DNA of 64,000 nucleotides from Acidobacteriaceae bacterium. GTDB lineage: Bacteria > Acidobacteriota > Terriglobia > Terriglobales > Acidobacteriaceae. This document shows, one piece after another, positions 45,801-52,909 of this stretch. The first letter of the stretch is position 1, and the number at the start of each line of letters is the position of its first letter. Where the stretch lies: positions 1-64,000 of the forward strand of contig JAPWKG010000008.1 in assembly GCA_028283625.1 (NCBI GenBank), in the 5' to 3' direction. Position numbers and translations under genes: made by a program. The notes beneath the pieces were generated by a model. The model did no database searches. It was not told the DNA's origin and worked only from the letters and a program-made list of their open reading frames with translations.

Positions 45801-46773
45801 CTCAAACCTGCTTACCGCCGTGTACACCGGCGACGGCAACTACCAGGGGACCCAGAGCTCGGCAACGGTAACGCTGCAGCAGGCCGACTTTACGCTGAAA
45901 GCGAATGCGCTTTCGCTGACTGCGGGCAGCACCACCGGAAACACCACGACGATTACTGCGGCCCCTGAGAACGGTTTTGCAGGCATCGTGAACCTGAGCT
46001 GCGCGGTTACCACGACACCCTCAAACGCGACCAGCCCGATCACCTGCGCTGTTCCGTCCACGCTCAACATTACCGGCACGACGTCTGCTACGGGAACCAT
46101 GACCATTGGTTCAACATCCTCAACCACCGGTGGAAGCTATACCGTGACGTTGAGCGGTGTCGATGCTTCCACAGGGAAGGTAACCGCAACAACAACAGCG
46201 GAGGTCACGGTCAACGGAGCCACCGGCATTACGCTGAGCAGCACCGGTGGTATCAGTGTGGTTGCCGGCGCAACCACCGGCAACGCCGCAACTATCACCG
46301 TAACGCCGAGCGGTTCGTTCACGGGTACGGTGAGTCTTGCCTGCTCCTTGAGCAGCTCGCCTTCCGGTGCCGTTGACCCGATCGGATGCGCGTTGTCACC
46401 CGCATCGGTTTCGATCACGGGCACCAGCGCCGCTACCTCGACCCTCACGGTCAGTTCCACAGCGCGCACCACCAGCGCCCTGCGCAGCACGCACGAACTC
46501 GGTCGCGGTATCGGTGGCACCCTGCTCGCCTTCGGTATCTTCCTTCTGCTTCCTGCACGTCGTCGCCGTGATCTTCGCGCAATGGCTGCGGTTGTTCTGC
46601 TGATTTCTCTCGGAACCCTGACCGGTTGCGGCGGGAACAGCACAACCACAAGTGGAGGAGGAGGCAATACCACCTCAACCGGTACTACCGCGGGAACCTA
46701 TGTTCTCAAGGTGACGGCAACCGCATCAGGTGTAACGGCGCAGACGACAACCGTCAATGTAACGGTCAACTAA
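42847..46773 (+). CDS. Sedolisin (S53) peptidase with Ig-like repeats and C-terminal anchor-like tail
   Basis: 1308 residues. A signal peptide (TAATLAVCSLFASVSPAQ) leads to a pro-kumamolisin activation domain (about 40-200; NPASPSFHKWLTPAQYGASF) and the S53 catalytic domain with Glu319 and Asp323 (VETFLDLEVLGG), SGDSGAAGCD, and nucleophile Ser584 (GAGGTSAATPAFAAM). The calcium-site end YDTASGLGSVDAAKM is intact, so the enzyme should be an active acid-tolerant serine-carboxyl endopeptidase. Three Ig-like/bacterial big-domain repeats and two BACON-like repeats follow (about 690-1210). The tail from 1218 has a hydrophobic helix, RRRR at 1238-1241, a second helix, lipobox-like LTGC (Cys1261) and a short Thr-rich strand segment ending TVNVTVN, shared with the next gene. 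Confidence 0.94.
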   Translation: MNRTALYRSWWTAATLAVCSLFASVSPAQVNTAARRITTAINDADRVPLASTVRPQLKFATDQGVVSGNTAAHHMMLVLSRSQDRQQALTQYLSDVQNPASPSFHKWLTPAQYGASFGAASDDIATISAWLQSQGFTVEKSSAAANVIQFSGNVSQVQKAFSTQIHSYMVDGVRHMANATAPQVPRAMASVVNGVLGLDDFHPSSTAIQGPSAKFDANSKRIQPDFTLFSSSGTPYLYVDPADAATIYDVPNTLLNPAYTGTSYDGTGVTVGVVGDSNVDLTPVTMYREAFLNETSSTLNLPTVIVDGEDPGINGDEVETFLDLEVLGGLAPKAKINYYTSNDSDLSAGLFNAIARAIDDNAVSVLSISYGGCEANLGSDTNAFLNEKYEQAAAQGITVTVSSGDSGAAGCDSSSSTTAQYGLAVNGLGSTPYNVSVGGTDYDVLGTAFTSYVKDSQGGSSYSGVFPYWLTALSYIPERPWNDSTSNNGLLASNTALSSSGTTNIIGGGGGVSILYDKPAFQSSLTPSDGKRDVPDVSFLAGNGLYGAVWLICGSGSLYLGPDCQMSDNNFTSTSTFSGAGGTSAATPAFAAMLALVVEATGSRLGQANNVLYQLAATKYSTVFHDVVNGNNAVVCTAGTTNCGSNGFTTGFDTATGYDTASGLGSVDAAKMLQNWSSVAMGGTGTTLQINGATSPVSVTHGTSLAFNVNVAPSTATGVAALVTTQSVATGTASNNGQLTIPLTSGVGSLNYNGLPGGSYTVYARYAGDASNASSSSTPISVNIAAENSSTDLWLNVYDPSGATISGLQSIPYGSYIFAETTVYGTAEGYTDSLGLATGSFTLKDNGSTLGTAAMTSGNLASFPSITAGVYPYAVGTHKLVAAYPGDVSYKANTSNEVDFTVVKGVTTSSVNPASTTIRSTASDQVTVEIETNSLALAPTGTITLTAANGTTLGTTSSLTSGELNSGAAIAYATFTVQGSQLSPGSNLLTAVYTGDGNYQGTQSSATVTLQQADFTLKANALSLTAGSTTGNTTTITAAPENGFAGIVNLSCAVTTTPSNATSPITCAVPSTLNITGTTSATGTMTIGSTSSTTGGSYTVTLSGVDASTGKVTATTTAEVTVNGATGITLSSTGGISVVAGATTGNAATITVTPSGSFTGTVSLACSLSSSPSGAVDPIGCALSPASVSITGTSAATSTLTVSSTARTTSALRSTHELGRGIGGTLLAFGIFLLLPARRRRDLRAMAAVVLLISLGTLTGCGGNSTTTSGGGGNTTSTGTTAGTYVLKVTATASGVTAQTTTVNVTVN
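46498..46773 (+). other. C-terminal helix-Arg-helix-LTGC-strand module of the sedolisin
   Basis: Codes for residues 1218-1308: GGTLLAFGIFLLLPA, RRRR, AAVVLLISLGTLTGC, a Gly/Ser/Thr linker and TTTVNVTVN. Taken alone, the second half looks like an internal lipoprotein signal peptide. The matching module of the next gene is at 49978-50235. Confidence 0.7.
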
Positions 46774-46836
46774 GTCTGCTCCAGGGCCAGCTTGTTTGCT
46801 TTCTTGCAGTTTCAACCGATTAACTCAGGAGGCTGT

Positions 46837-49800
46837 ATGTTTCTTTGTTCGTCCCGTGGCGCAAAAATGATCGCGCTGCTGTCCTCGGTATTCTCGGGGT
46901 TTGCTGTTGCTCAAAAGCCGGTGCATGTGATGCCGGTCAAAGAGGCGGTTGTACCGGCGGCGCTGGCCAAGTATCAAACTCCAGCGCAGCGCAGCCTTAT
47001 TCCGTTCCTGAAAGCGCATCCCCTTAAGGCGCTCAACTCCAGCTCGCTGCATACGCAGGACGCAACGAGCTATGTCGCAACGCCGAAGTTTGGCGGTTAT
47101 GTCAATGCGCCGATGTATGACGCGCGCACCACGGCGTCCCTGGCAACAGGGACGTTCAACAACGGCGTTACGGTTGAACTGACCGGTGACTTCAACAAGG
47201 ATGGCAAGCAGGACATCGCAACGCTGCAGCAGGACGGCACCATGAACATCCTGCTGCACGACTCGGCCAACGGTCTCGTTGCTCCGGTCAGCTACTACAA
47301 CCCAAACTATGCCAGCTCCAGCGTCGATACCGCGTACGCGGTGGATGTAAACAATGACGGCTATTTGGATATTGTGGCGTTTGATGACAACAACGACACA
47401 ATGATTACCTGGCTCAACCTGCAGAATGGGACCTTCAACGCAGCGGTGACGAGCAATATCGACACCAGTATTGGTTATCCCGACGATGTGACGGTTGCCG
47501 ATATCAACGGCGACGGTAAGCCGGATCTTATCTATGCCATGTCGGCGTTCGTCTCACGCAGCAAAGCCAACATCTACGTTGAGACTATGCTGGGCAACGG
47601 GGACGGAACATTTAAGGCACCGTCTTCGCAGCAGACCCAGGTGTTTCCGGTAGCAGCTTCCGTGCAGCTTCCTCTGTACAGCCTTGCCATTGCCGACATT
47701 AACGGCGACGGTAAGCCGGATATTGCGTTGGCCATGGATGAACGGCTGACGCAGACTACGGGGCAGTATGTCGTGACCACGGCTCTCGGCAACGGAGACG
47801 GTACCTTCGGTACGCTTGGCCAGACAACCCCCATTAGCGCAGCTGCGGAATCGGCCAATAACCTCACGGTGCATTACGACAGCGCTGGCGTTAGTTTTGC
47901 CGATGTCACCGGTGATGGAAAGATCGATCTCATCTCCAGCATTAACGGTGTGCTTGAGGTTGCTCCGGGCAACGGGGACGGAACGTTTGGTGCCGCGGTT
48001 GGAAGCGACTTCAGCGCGATCGCCTCGCCTTCGCAACTCGTATTCGCGGATTTGAATGGCGATGGCAAGCAGGATGCTGTCGTGGGTGGCGGAACTCTTG
48101 CGGTCTACCTCGGCAACGGGGACGGAACGTTTGCGGCTCCGACCACAGCACAGCAGTACATCACGGATCCGACCGCCGAGCGCGGTCTTGTGGTTGGTGA
48201 CTTCAATAGCGACGGCGTGACCGATATTGCCTCGATGGGTGGCGATTACAAACAGGTCTCGCTCTTCTTCGGCAACGGCAAGGGACAGCTTGCGGGCGCT
48301 CCTGTGGTGACCTCCAACGCCGATCCGAACGGCATTAACTGGTTCGTGGAAGCAACGGGCAAGTACACCACCAGTGGTTATAGCGATGGCGTATTCATCC
48401 ATGCCACGACTTCGGACACGGAAATCGTGACCGGCGTGAACGATGGCAAGGGTGGGTTCAATTTTGTAACGGCACTTTCGGGTGGTATCCCCTCTGACTT
48501 TGAGTACATTCAGCCTGTTCATGCCGATTTGAACGGCGACGGTAAAGAGGATCTGGTGTTGACCGGAACAGCGGGTAGCGTCACCGTCGCTCTTTCCAAC
48601 GGCGATGGTACCTTCAGCTCGCCAGTGTCCATCGGTCTGCCGACACAGGCTTGCCCGATGTACTACGCTGCAGCTGGTGATGTGAACGGCGACGGCAACG
48701 TTGACCTGATCATCCCTTACGGTGGCGATATCGCCTGCAATTCTGCAGGTAATGGCGCTTCGGGATACTATGTCGCGCTTGGTAAAGGCGATGGTACCTT
48801 TGCGTCTCCGGTGTTCACCGCTTCGGGAACCGAACTCTACAGTGCGACGCTTGCGGACATCAACAACGACGGCAAGCTTGATCTCGTCCTTGACGATGCT
48901 CCGTTTGCAAGCGGCTCCGGCTACAACGTTGCTGTTGCTCTTGGCAACGGCGACGGCACCTTTGCCGAGAGCACACAGGTCATCTCCAACTATCTGGTCA
49001 GCAACGTTGCTGTAGGCGATATCAACGGTGATGGCAAGGCTGATCTCGTACTCAGCTCGGAAGAGGTGCAGGATAACGACGTTTCCACGGGCGGCATTCT
49101 GCTGCTCACCGGCAACGGCGACGGCACCTTCAATTCCTCGTCACAGATTGCTACCGGCAACTTCTTCTTCGGGTTGCAGCTTGCGGACATGAACAACGAT
49201 GGCAATCAGGACATCGTTGCTACGCTGTACAGCACCAACGGCCAGCCGAAGAACTACTATGGCATGGTTACGCTGCTGGGTCTTGGCAACGGTCAGTTCT
49301 CCTCTCCGGTTAACTCGCTGGAGAGCCTCGATGGCCAAACTCCGATGGTGGGTAACTTCTACGGAGACAATGCTCTGGATGTGATGACGTCGAGCGGTTA
49401 TGGTCCGGCTCTCTTCATCGGCCAGGGGTCTTCGTCGCTGTCGCTGGCGGCCTCCGCATCGGAGGCTTCCTTTGGAAGCTCCGAGGTGTTGACTGCAACC
49501 CTGAGCACGTCGATGACCGGCCGCCCTACGGCTACCGGCTCGGTGAACTTCTACGATGGCAGCACGCTGCTCGGAACCGGCGATCTGGCCAACGGTACTG
49601 CAACCCTCACCACGGCTTCGCTGGCTGTCGGTTCGCATAGTGTGACCGCGGTCTACAGCGGTGACACGAACTTCAACCCTGCGAAGGCTTCTGCGGTAGC
49701 GATCACCATCGATGCTCTGACGCCTGCGTTCACGCTGGCCGGTACACCGGCAACGTTGACGCTGAGCAGCGGCAACAACGGTGTTGTCTCGTTGAGCCTT

Positions 49801-50235
49801 GCGGCGAATGCGAGCTTCAGCGGCGCTGTAACGCTCAGCTGCACCGGCGCGCCAGCCAACGGCACCTGCACCATCAACCCGGGTACCGTGACCCTTTCCG
49901 CAGGCGGAACGACGACCGCAACACTGGTCATTGGAACGACGACGGCAAAGGCGGAGTTGCATCGCAGCTCCAACCCGTGGGAGACCACAGGCGCAGTCGC
50001 AACGCTCGCCACTCTTTGCGGAGTCTTCTTCGGACGCCGTAAGCGTGCGCGAATGTTTGCAGCGCTTGGTCTTGGTGTCATGCTTTCGCTGGGAACCCTC
50101 TTGACGGGTTGCAGCGACGGCAGCAGCGTCAAGAGCACTGGGAAGACGAGCTTCACCGTAACGGTGACGGCAACTCCTGCCAGTGGAAGTTCGGTAGCGG
50201 CGCAATCCACTACCGTAAACGTTACGGTGCAGTAG
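46837..50235 (+). CDS. FG-GAP/VCBS repeat exported protein with the same C-terminal tail
   Basis: 1132 residues. A short signal peptide (MIALLSSVFSGFAVAQ) precedes about thirteen FG-GAP repeats, each with a calcium-binding D-x-D-x-D-G loop (DFNKDGKQD, DVNNDGYLD, DINGDGKPD and others) and a paired GNGDGTF turn; these should fold into one or two beta-propellers resembling integrin alpha heads. An Ig-like domain (SVNFYDGSTLLG, SVTAVYSGDTNFNP) and a BACON-like domain follow. The tail from residue 1048 has a hydrophobic helix, RRKR at 1067-1070, a second helix, LTGC (Cys1092) and TTVNVTVQ. ATG 46837 has AGGAGG just upstream. It lies 64 bp after the sedolisin gene, so co-transcription is likely; role probably adhesion or polymer binding at the surface. 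Confidence 0.9.
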   Translation: MFLCSSRGAKMIALLSSVFSGFAVAQKPVHVMPVKEAVVPAALAKYQTPAQRSLIPFLKAHPLKALNSSSLHTQDATSYVATPKFGGYVNAPMYDARTTASLATGTFNNGVTVELTGDFNKDGKQDIATLQQDGTMNILLHDSANGLVAPVSYYNPNYASSSVDTAYAVDVNNDGYLDIVAFDDNNDTMITWLNLQNGTFNAAVTSNIDTSIGYPDDVTVADINGDGKPDLIYAMSAFVSRSKANIYVETMLGNGDGTFKAPSSQQTQVFPVAASVQLPLYSLAIADINGDGKPDIALAMDERLTQTTGQYVVTTALGNGDGTFGTLGQTTPISAAAESANNLTVHYDSAGVSFADVTGDGKIDLISSINGVLEVAPGNGDGTFGAAVGSDFSAIASPSQLVFADLNGDGKQDAVVGGGTLAVYLGNGDGTFAAPTTAQQYITDPTAERGLVVGDFNSDGVTDIASMGGDYKQVSLFFGNGKGQLAGAPVVTSNADPNGINWFVEATGKYTTSGYSDGVFIHATTSDTEIVTGVNDGKGGFNFVTALSGGIPSDFEYIQPVHADLNGDGKEDLVLTGTAGSVTVALSNGDGTFSSPVSIGLPTQACPMYYAAAGDVNGDGNVDLIIPYGGDIACNSAGNGASGYYVALGKGDGTFASPVFTASGTELYSATLADINNDGKLDLVLDDAPFASGSGYNVAVALGNGDGTFAESTQVISNYLVSNVAVGDINGDGKADLVLSSEEVQDNDVSTGGILLLTGNGDGTFNSSSQIATGNFFFGLQLADMNNDGNQDIVATLYSTNGQPKNYYGMVTLLGLGNGQFSSPVNSLESLDGQTPMVGNFYGDNALDVMTSSGYGPALFIGQGSSSLSLAASASEASFGSSEVLTATLSTSMTGRPTATGSVNFYDGSTLLGTGDLANGTATLTTASLAVGSHSVTAVYSGDTNFNPAKASAVAITIDALTPAFTLAGTPATLTLSSGNNGVVSLSLAANASFSGAVTLSCTGAPANGTCTINPGTVTLSAGGTTTATLVIGTTTAKAELHRSSNPWETTGAVATLATLCGVFFGRRKRARMFAALGLGVMLSLGTLLTGCSDGSSVKSTGKTSFTVTVTATPASGSSVAAQSTTVNVTVQ
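49978..50235 (+). other. C-terminal helix-Arg-helix-LTGC-strand module of the FG-GAP protein
   Basis: Codes for residues 1048-1132 and matches the sedolisin tail in order and spacing: hydrophobic segment, RRKR, helix ending SLGTLLTGC, Ser/Gly/Thr linker, then strands ending STTVNVTVQ. The GTL(L)TGC and TTVNVTV parts are nearly identical in the two proteins. Confidence 0.7.
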
Positions 50236-50273
50236 CCTCGGAGGCCGTAACGTTCCTCCAGAAACAAACGTTC

Positions 50274-50314
50274 AGGGCAGCCTCTCGGGGAGAGTGGCTG
50301 CCCTCTTTTTTCTT
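50274..50314 (+). terminator. Terminator after the FG-GAP gene
   Basis: AGGGCAGCC pairs with GGCTGCCCT (50274-50282, 50296-50304), with an inner CTC/GAG pairing, followed by CTTTTTTC. It ends the sedolisin/FG-GAP unit and faces the convergent RluD-like gene. Confidence 0.9.
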
Positions 50315-50364
50315 TCGGAACAGAATTGCGGTGTGTGGTGCGGAACCTTGCACCGCACACCGCG

Positions 50365-51684
50365 TTAGTTTGTTTCGCGGATCGTTTCCAGCAGCTCATT
50401 CAGTTCTGCTGGCAGCGGTGCGCGCAGAGTCAGTTCCTCTCCGTTGCGCGGATGCCCAAGGTCGAGCTCGGCGGCGTGCAGGAAGTTACGATTAGGCTCG
50501 ATCGTCGGCAGAGCCGGGTTGGCGGGCTTCAGGGCATGTGGCGCGCCATAGAGGGCGTCGCCAACTACAGGATGTCCCAGCGACTGCATGTGTACGCGGA
50601 TCTGGTGCGTGCGTCCTGTTTCGATATGCAGCTCGACAAACGTAAACAGCCCGTAGCCGGAACGGATTCGTTCCAGTACGCGATAGTTCGTGAGCGCATT
50701 GCGGCCGTTGGAGCGGCGTGTGGTCATCCGGGTGCGGCGATGCAGGTCGCGTGCAATCGGCAGGTCGATGTGCCCTTCGTCTTCCCGCACATGGCCGTGG
50801 ACCAGTGCAAGGTAGATCTTGCGTAGCGAGCGGGAAGAGAACATCTCGGACAAGCGCCGATGGGTGGCATCGTTTTTGGCAACCAGAATGAGGCCGCTGG
50901 TTTCTTTATCCAGCCGGTGCACGATGCCCGGTCGTACGGCGTCGCCGGAGTTGGCCAGACCGTGGCCGAAGTGGAAGAGCAGTGCGCTGACTAGCGTGCC
51001 GCGGTTATGCTCTGCCGAGCCTGCGCCGGGGTGCACGGTCATGCCTGCTGGTTTGTCGATCACGGCCAGGTCATCGTCTTCGTACACGATTTGCAGTGGA
51101 ATGTTTTCCGGTTCAGCGCGCAGCGGCTCGCGATGCGGTTCACCTTCAATCTCGATGACCTCTCCGCCCTTGAGTTTGGTTTTGCCCTTGGCCACCACGC
51201 CGTTCAGCTGAACCTGTCCGTGGTCGCACAGAGATTGAACGCGCGCGCGGGAGACATCCGGTAGAGCCTTCGCCAGATACGCATCCAGTCGCATCGAGGC
51301 TGCTTCCGCAGGCGCCGTGATGGTGCGAATTCCGTCTTCCACCTCGAGATCTTCGAGGGCGACGATCGAAGGCCGTTCCGGTTCCAGCCGCTTCAGGCCT
51401 TCGTAGCGAGGCTGTATGTCCTGCTGGATCTCGTTGCGGGTGCCAATCGCGTTGGAGATGATCAGGTAGGGGTTGGAGGGATCGACCGGAGCGTTCAGCT
51501 CGGCCATCATCTCTTCCACGTCGTAATAATCCTCTTCGGAGGAGGTATCTTCCGGCTCCTCGGGGAAGGGGTTTTCTTCGGCGCGGCGTGCCTTTTCTTC
51601 CTCTACCTCGGTGCGGATGCGGCGGTACTCTGATTTGACGGATTGACGTCGTTTGCCCTTGGGCAACATGTTTTTGCTAGGCAT
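50365..51684 (-). CDS. rluD: RluD-family 23S rRNA pseudouridine synthase
   Basis: 439 residues. About 110 N-terminal residues are basic then strongly acidic (KGKRRQSVKSEYRR, EEEKARRAEENPFPEEPEDT), not part of the usual enzyme. An S4 RNA-binding domain follows (MRLDAYLAKALPDVSRARVQ) and then the catalytic domain with the RluA/RluD signature RPGIVHRLDKETSGLILVAK, in which the Asp of HRLDKETSG attacks uridine, and HIETGRTHQIRVHMQSLGHP. It modifies uridines in helix 69 or similar sites of 23S rRNA. ATG 51684 overlaps the stop of the upstream Lgt-like gene by 8 bases. A much longer frame exists but lies inside that gene. Member of the family with high confidence; exact target less so. Confidence 0.9.
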   Translation of the reverse strand: MPSKNMLPKGKRRQSVKSEYRRIRTEVEEEKARRAEENPFPEEPEDTSSEEDYYDVEEMMAELNAPVDPSNPYLIISNAIGTRNEIQQDIQPRYEGLKRLEPERPSIVALEDLEVEDGIRTITAPAEAASMRLDAYLAKALPDVSRARVQSLCDHGQVQLNGVVAKGKTKLKGGEVIEIEGEPHREPLRAEPENIPLQIVYEDDDLAVIDKPAGMTVHPGAGSAEHNRGTLVSALLFHFGHGLANSGDAVRPGIVHRLDKETSGLILVAKNDATHRRLSEMFSSRSLRKIYLALVHGHVREDEGHIDLPIARDLHRRTRMTTRRSNGRNALTNYRVLERIRSGYGLFTFVELHIETGRTHQIRVHMQSLGHPVVGDALYGAPHALKPANPALPTIEPNRNFLHAAELDLGHPRNGEELTLRAPLPAELNELLETIRETN

Positions 51685-52486
51685 GGGAGTGAGTTGTCTC
51701 CTGGTACGATGCCGCGCTGAGCGTGCGCGGTGCATTGCCGGGCAAAAGCCACAGCAGGCTACCGGCCGCGATAGCGGCAAGGGCGGCGATCTGGGATGGG
51801 TCGAGCGGAAGGGATGCGTCCTGTGCCACGGGCTGGCGCAGCATATCCAGCAGGAAGCTGGCCAGGCCGCCGAAGAGGAAAGCGCGAGCGGCCAATGCAC
51901 CCGCGCGTAGCGATGTGTGGGCGGCGCCGCGGTAGAGCCAAAGGGTCAACAGCAGTGCCAGAGTGGCGGCAAAGAGCTGCACGGGCTGTGTTCGGCCCAG
52001 TACGGTGTCTCCGGGAGTAAGAATGCCCCAGGGTTTCGCGGTCGGCATCCCGGCCTCGGTCCCTTCAAAAAAGTGGCCGACCTGCAGGAAGACTGTCAGC
52101 AGAGCCATGCTGGGGGCCCAGGCATCGAAGCTGCGGCGGAGCGGCAGGCGCTTGGCTCGCAGGTAGAGCAGCGTTGCCAGCGCGGTGAGCAGAATTCCGG
52201 AGCCGGTCAGAGACGGCAGCGCCAGCACCAGCATCGGCGCCATGCGAAAGACCTTCCAGTTCTGAGCAATCAGCAGCGCCCGGGAGGCGACAAAGGCGGC
52301 GGCGACGGCGAAGATCCCGGCATCCCACAGCCGGTCGGCATCGAGCCCCAGCCTGCGTGCCGTGCGCTGCGAGAGCGTGAGGGCTGCCATCAGGCCTGCG
52401 GTGGCAAAGAGCGCAAATACAGGCAAGCGCACCGGGCCGAGGCCGATCGTTCCGGGAAGCGCCGTATTCAGGTGCGGTGCCAGCAT
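51677..52486 (-). CDS. Lgt-like membrane protein (prolipoprotein diacylglyceryl transferase family)
   Basis: 269 residues with about seven hydrophobic helices. The segment MPTAKPWGILTPGDTVLGRTQPVQLF matches the Lgt pattern P-T-x-x-P-W-G ... R-x-P-x-Q-L-Y, and the start (GPVRLPVFALFATAGLMAAL) and SRALLIAQNW fit the family. The central His of the usual R-H-P-x-Q-L-Y is replaced (RTQPVQL) and the strict G-G-R-x-G block is not obvious. Lgt attaches diacylglycerol to lipoprotein Cys in the inner membrane; this may be a diverged or second copy. ATG 52486 has GGAGAA upstream. Overlaps the start of the RluD gene, so the two are coupled. Confidence 0.7.
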   Translation of the reverse strand: MLAPHLNTALPGTIGLGPVRLPVFALFATAGLMAALTLSQRTARRLGLDADRLWDAGIFAVAAAFVASRALLIAQNWKVFRMAPMLVLALPSLTGSGILLTALATLLYLRAKRLPLRRSFDAWAPSMALLTVFLQVGHFFEGTEAGMPTAKPWGILTPGDTVLGRTQPVQLFAATLALLLTLWLYRGAAHTSLRAGALAARAFLFGGLASFLLDMLRQPVAQDASLPLDPSQIAALAAIAAGSLLWLLPGNAPRTLSAASYQETTHSHA

Positions 52487-52909
52487 GGGGTTCTCCGAGC
52501 GAATGGGCGACCGTACCGTTGCGGAAAAAGAGTTGTCCTCACAGCGTTCCACTTGTACCGGGCGATACGCCGCAAGTTACTTATCAATAATAATTTGAGG
52601 AACGTATCCCGCGAAACCGGGCAGGGGTGAGGCGAGTTAGAAAGACCGACCCACTGGGCCGTGCAGCGAAGCGCCGGTGAACCCGTCCTAAGACGGTGGG
52701 ATCCAACCGTGGTTCTTTAGGCTTTCCGGACTGGCGGACGGCACACCGAACCAAGCATACGAGTCAGACCCCTGTTCGATGAATGTTGGTTCAACCGACG
52801 TGGATCGCCGACACCTGCTTTGCAGGCCGGTCTCTAGATATTGGATGCTAGTGCCTTGTTGGCAAATTGGCAAACGCGCCCTATCCGGTACACTCATATC
52901 TGCTAAATC
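52487..52909. other. Divergent intergenic region, Lgt-like / scpB
   Basis: About 420 bp with no plausible protein. It contains the structured segment 52643-52833 (listed separately), an AT-rich stretch near 52581-52596 that could be a promoter, and the scpB upstream region. Confidence 0.55.
52643..52833. ncRNA. Possible structured RNA element
   Basis: A 191-nt segment bounded by AGACCG (52643-52648) and CGGTCT (52828-52833), which can close it. Inside are hairpins CCGTC-CTAA-GACGG (52683-52696), GAACCAA / TTGGTTC (52748-52754, 52786-52792) enclosing CAG-ACCC-CTG, and CCTGC-TTT-GCAGG (52814-52826). GGTTC at 52788 could alternatively pair with GTGAACC at 52677-52683, giving two exclusive folds. 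Length resembles 6S RNA but I could not match it to 6S, SRP, RNase P, tmRNA or a cobalamin riboswitch. Strand undetermined. Confidence 0.35.

Noticed and set aside
46837-49410. CRISPR-like spaced repeats
   Set aside because: The regular repeats are in-frame FG-GAP codons encoding D-x-D-x-D-G loops; intervals vary and are coding.
51685-51900. N-terminal extension of the RluD-like protein by 72 residues
   Set aside because: It lies entirely inside the Lgt-like gene in another frame and has the random Cys/Trp/His composition of a shadow; the start at 51684 has better context.
52643-52833. 6S, SRP, RNase P, tmRNA or cobalamin riboswitch
   Set aside because: Size suggests 6S, and CAGTCCGGAAAGCC on the minus strand and AGTCAGACCCCTG on the plus strand recall SRP and B12-box motifs, but the rest of each consensus is absent.
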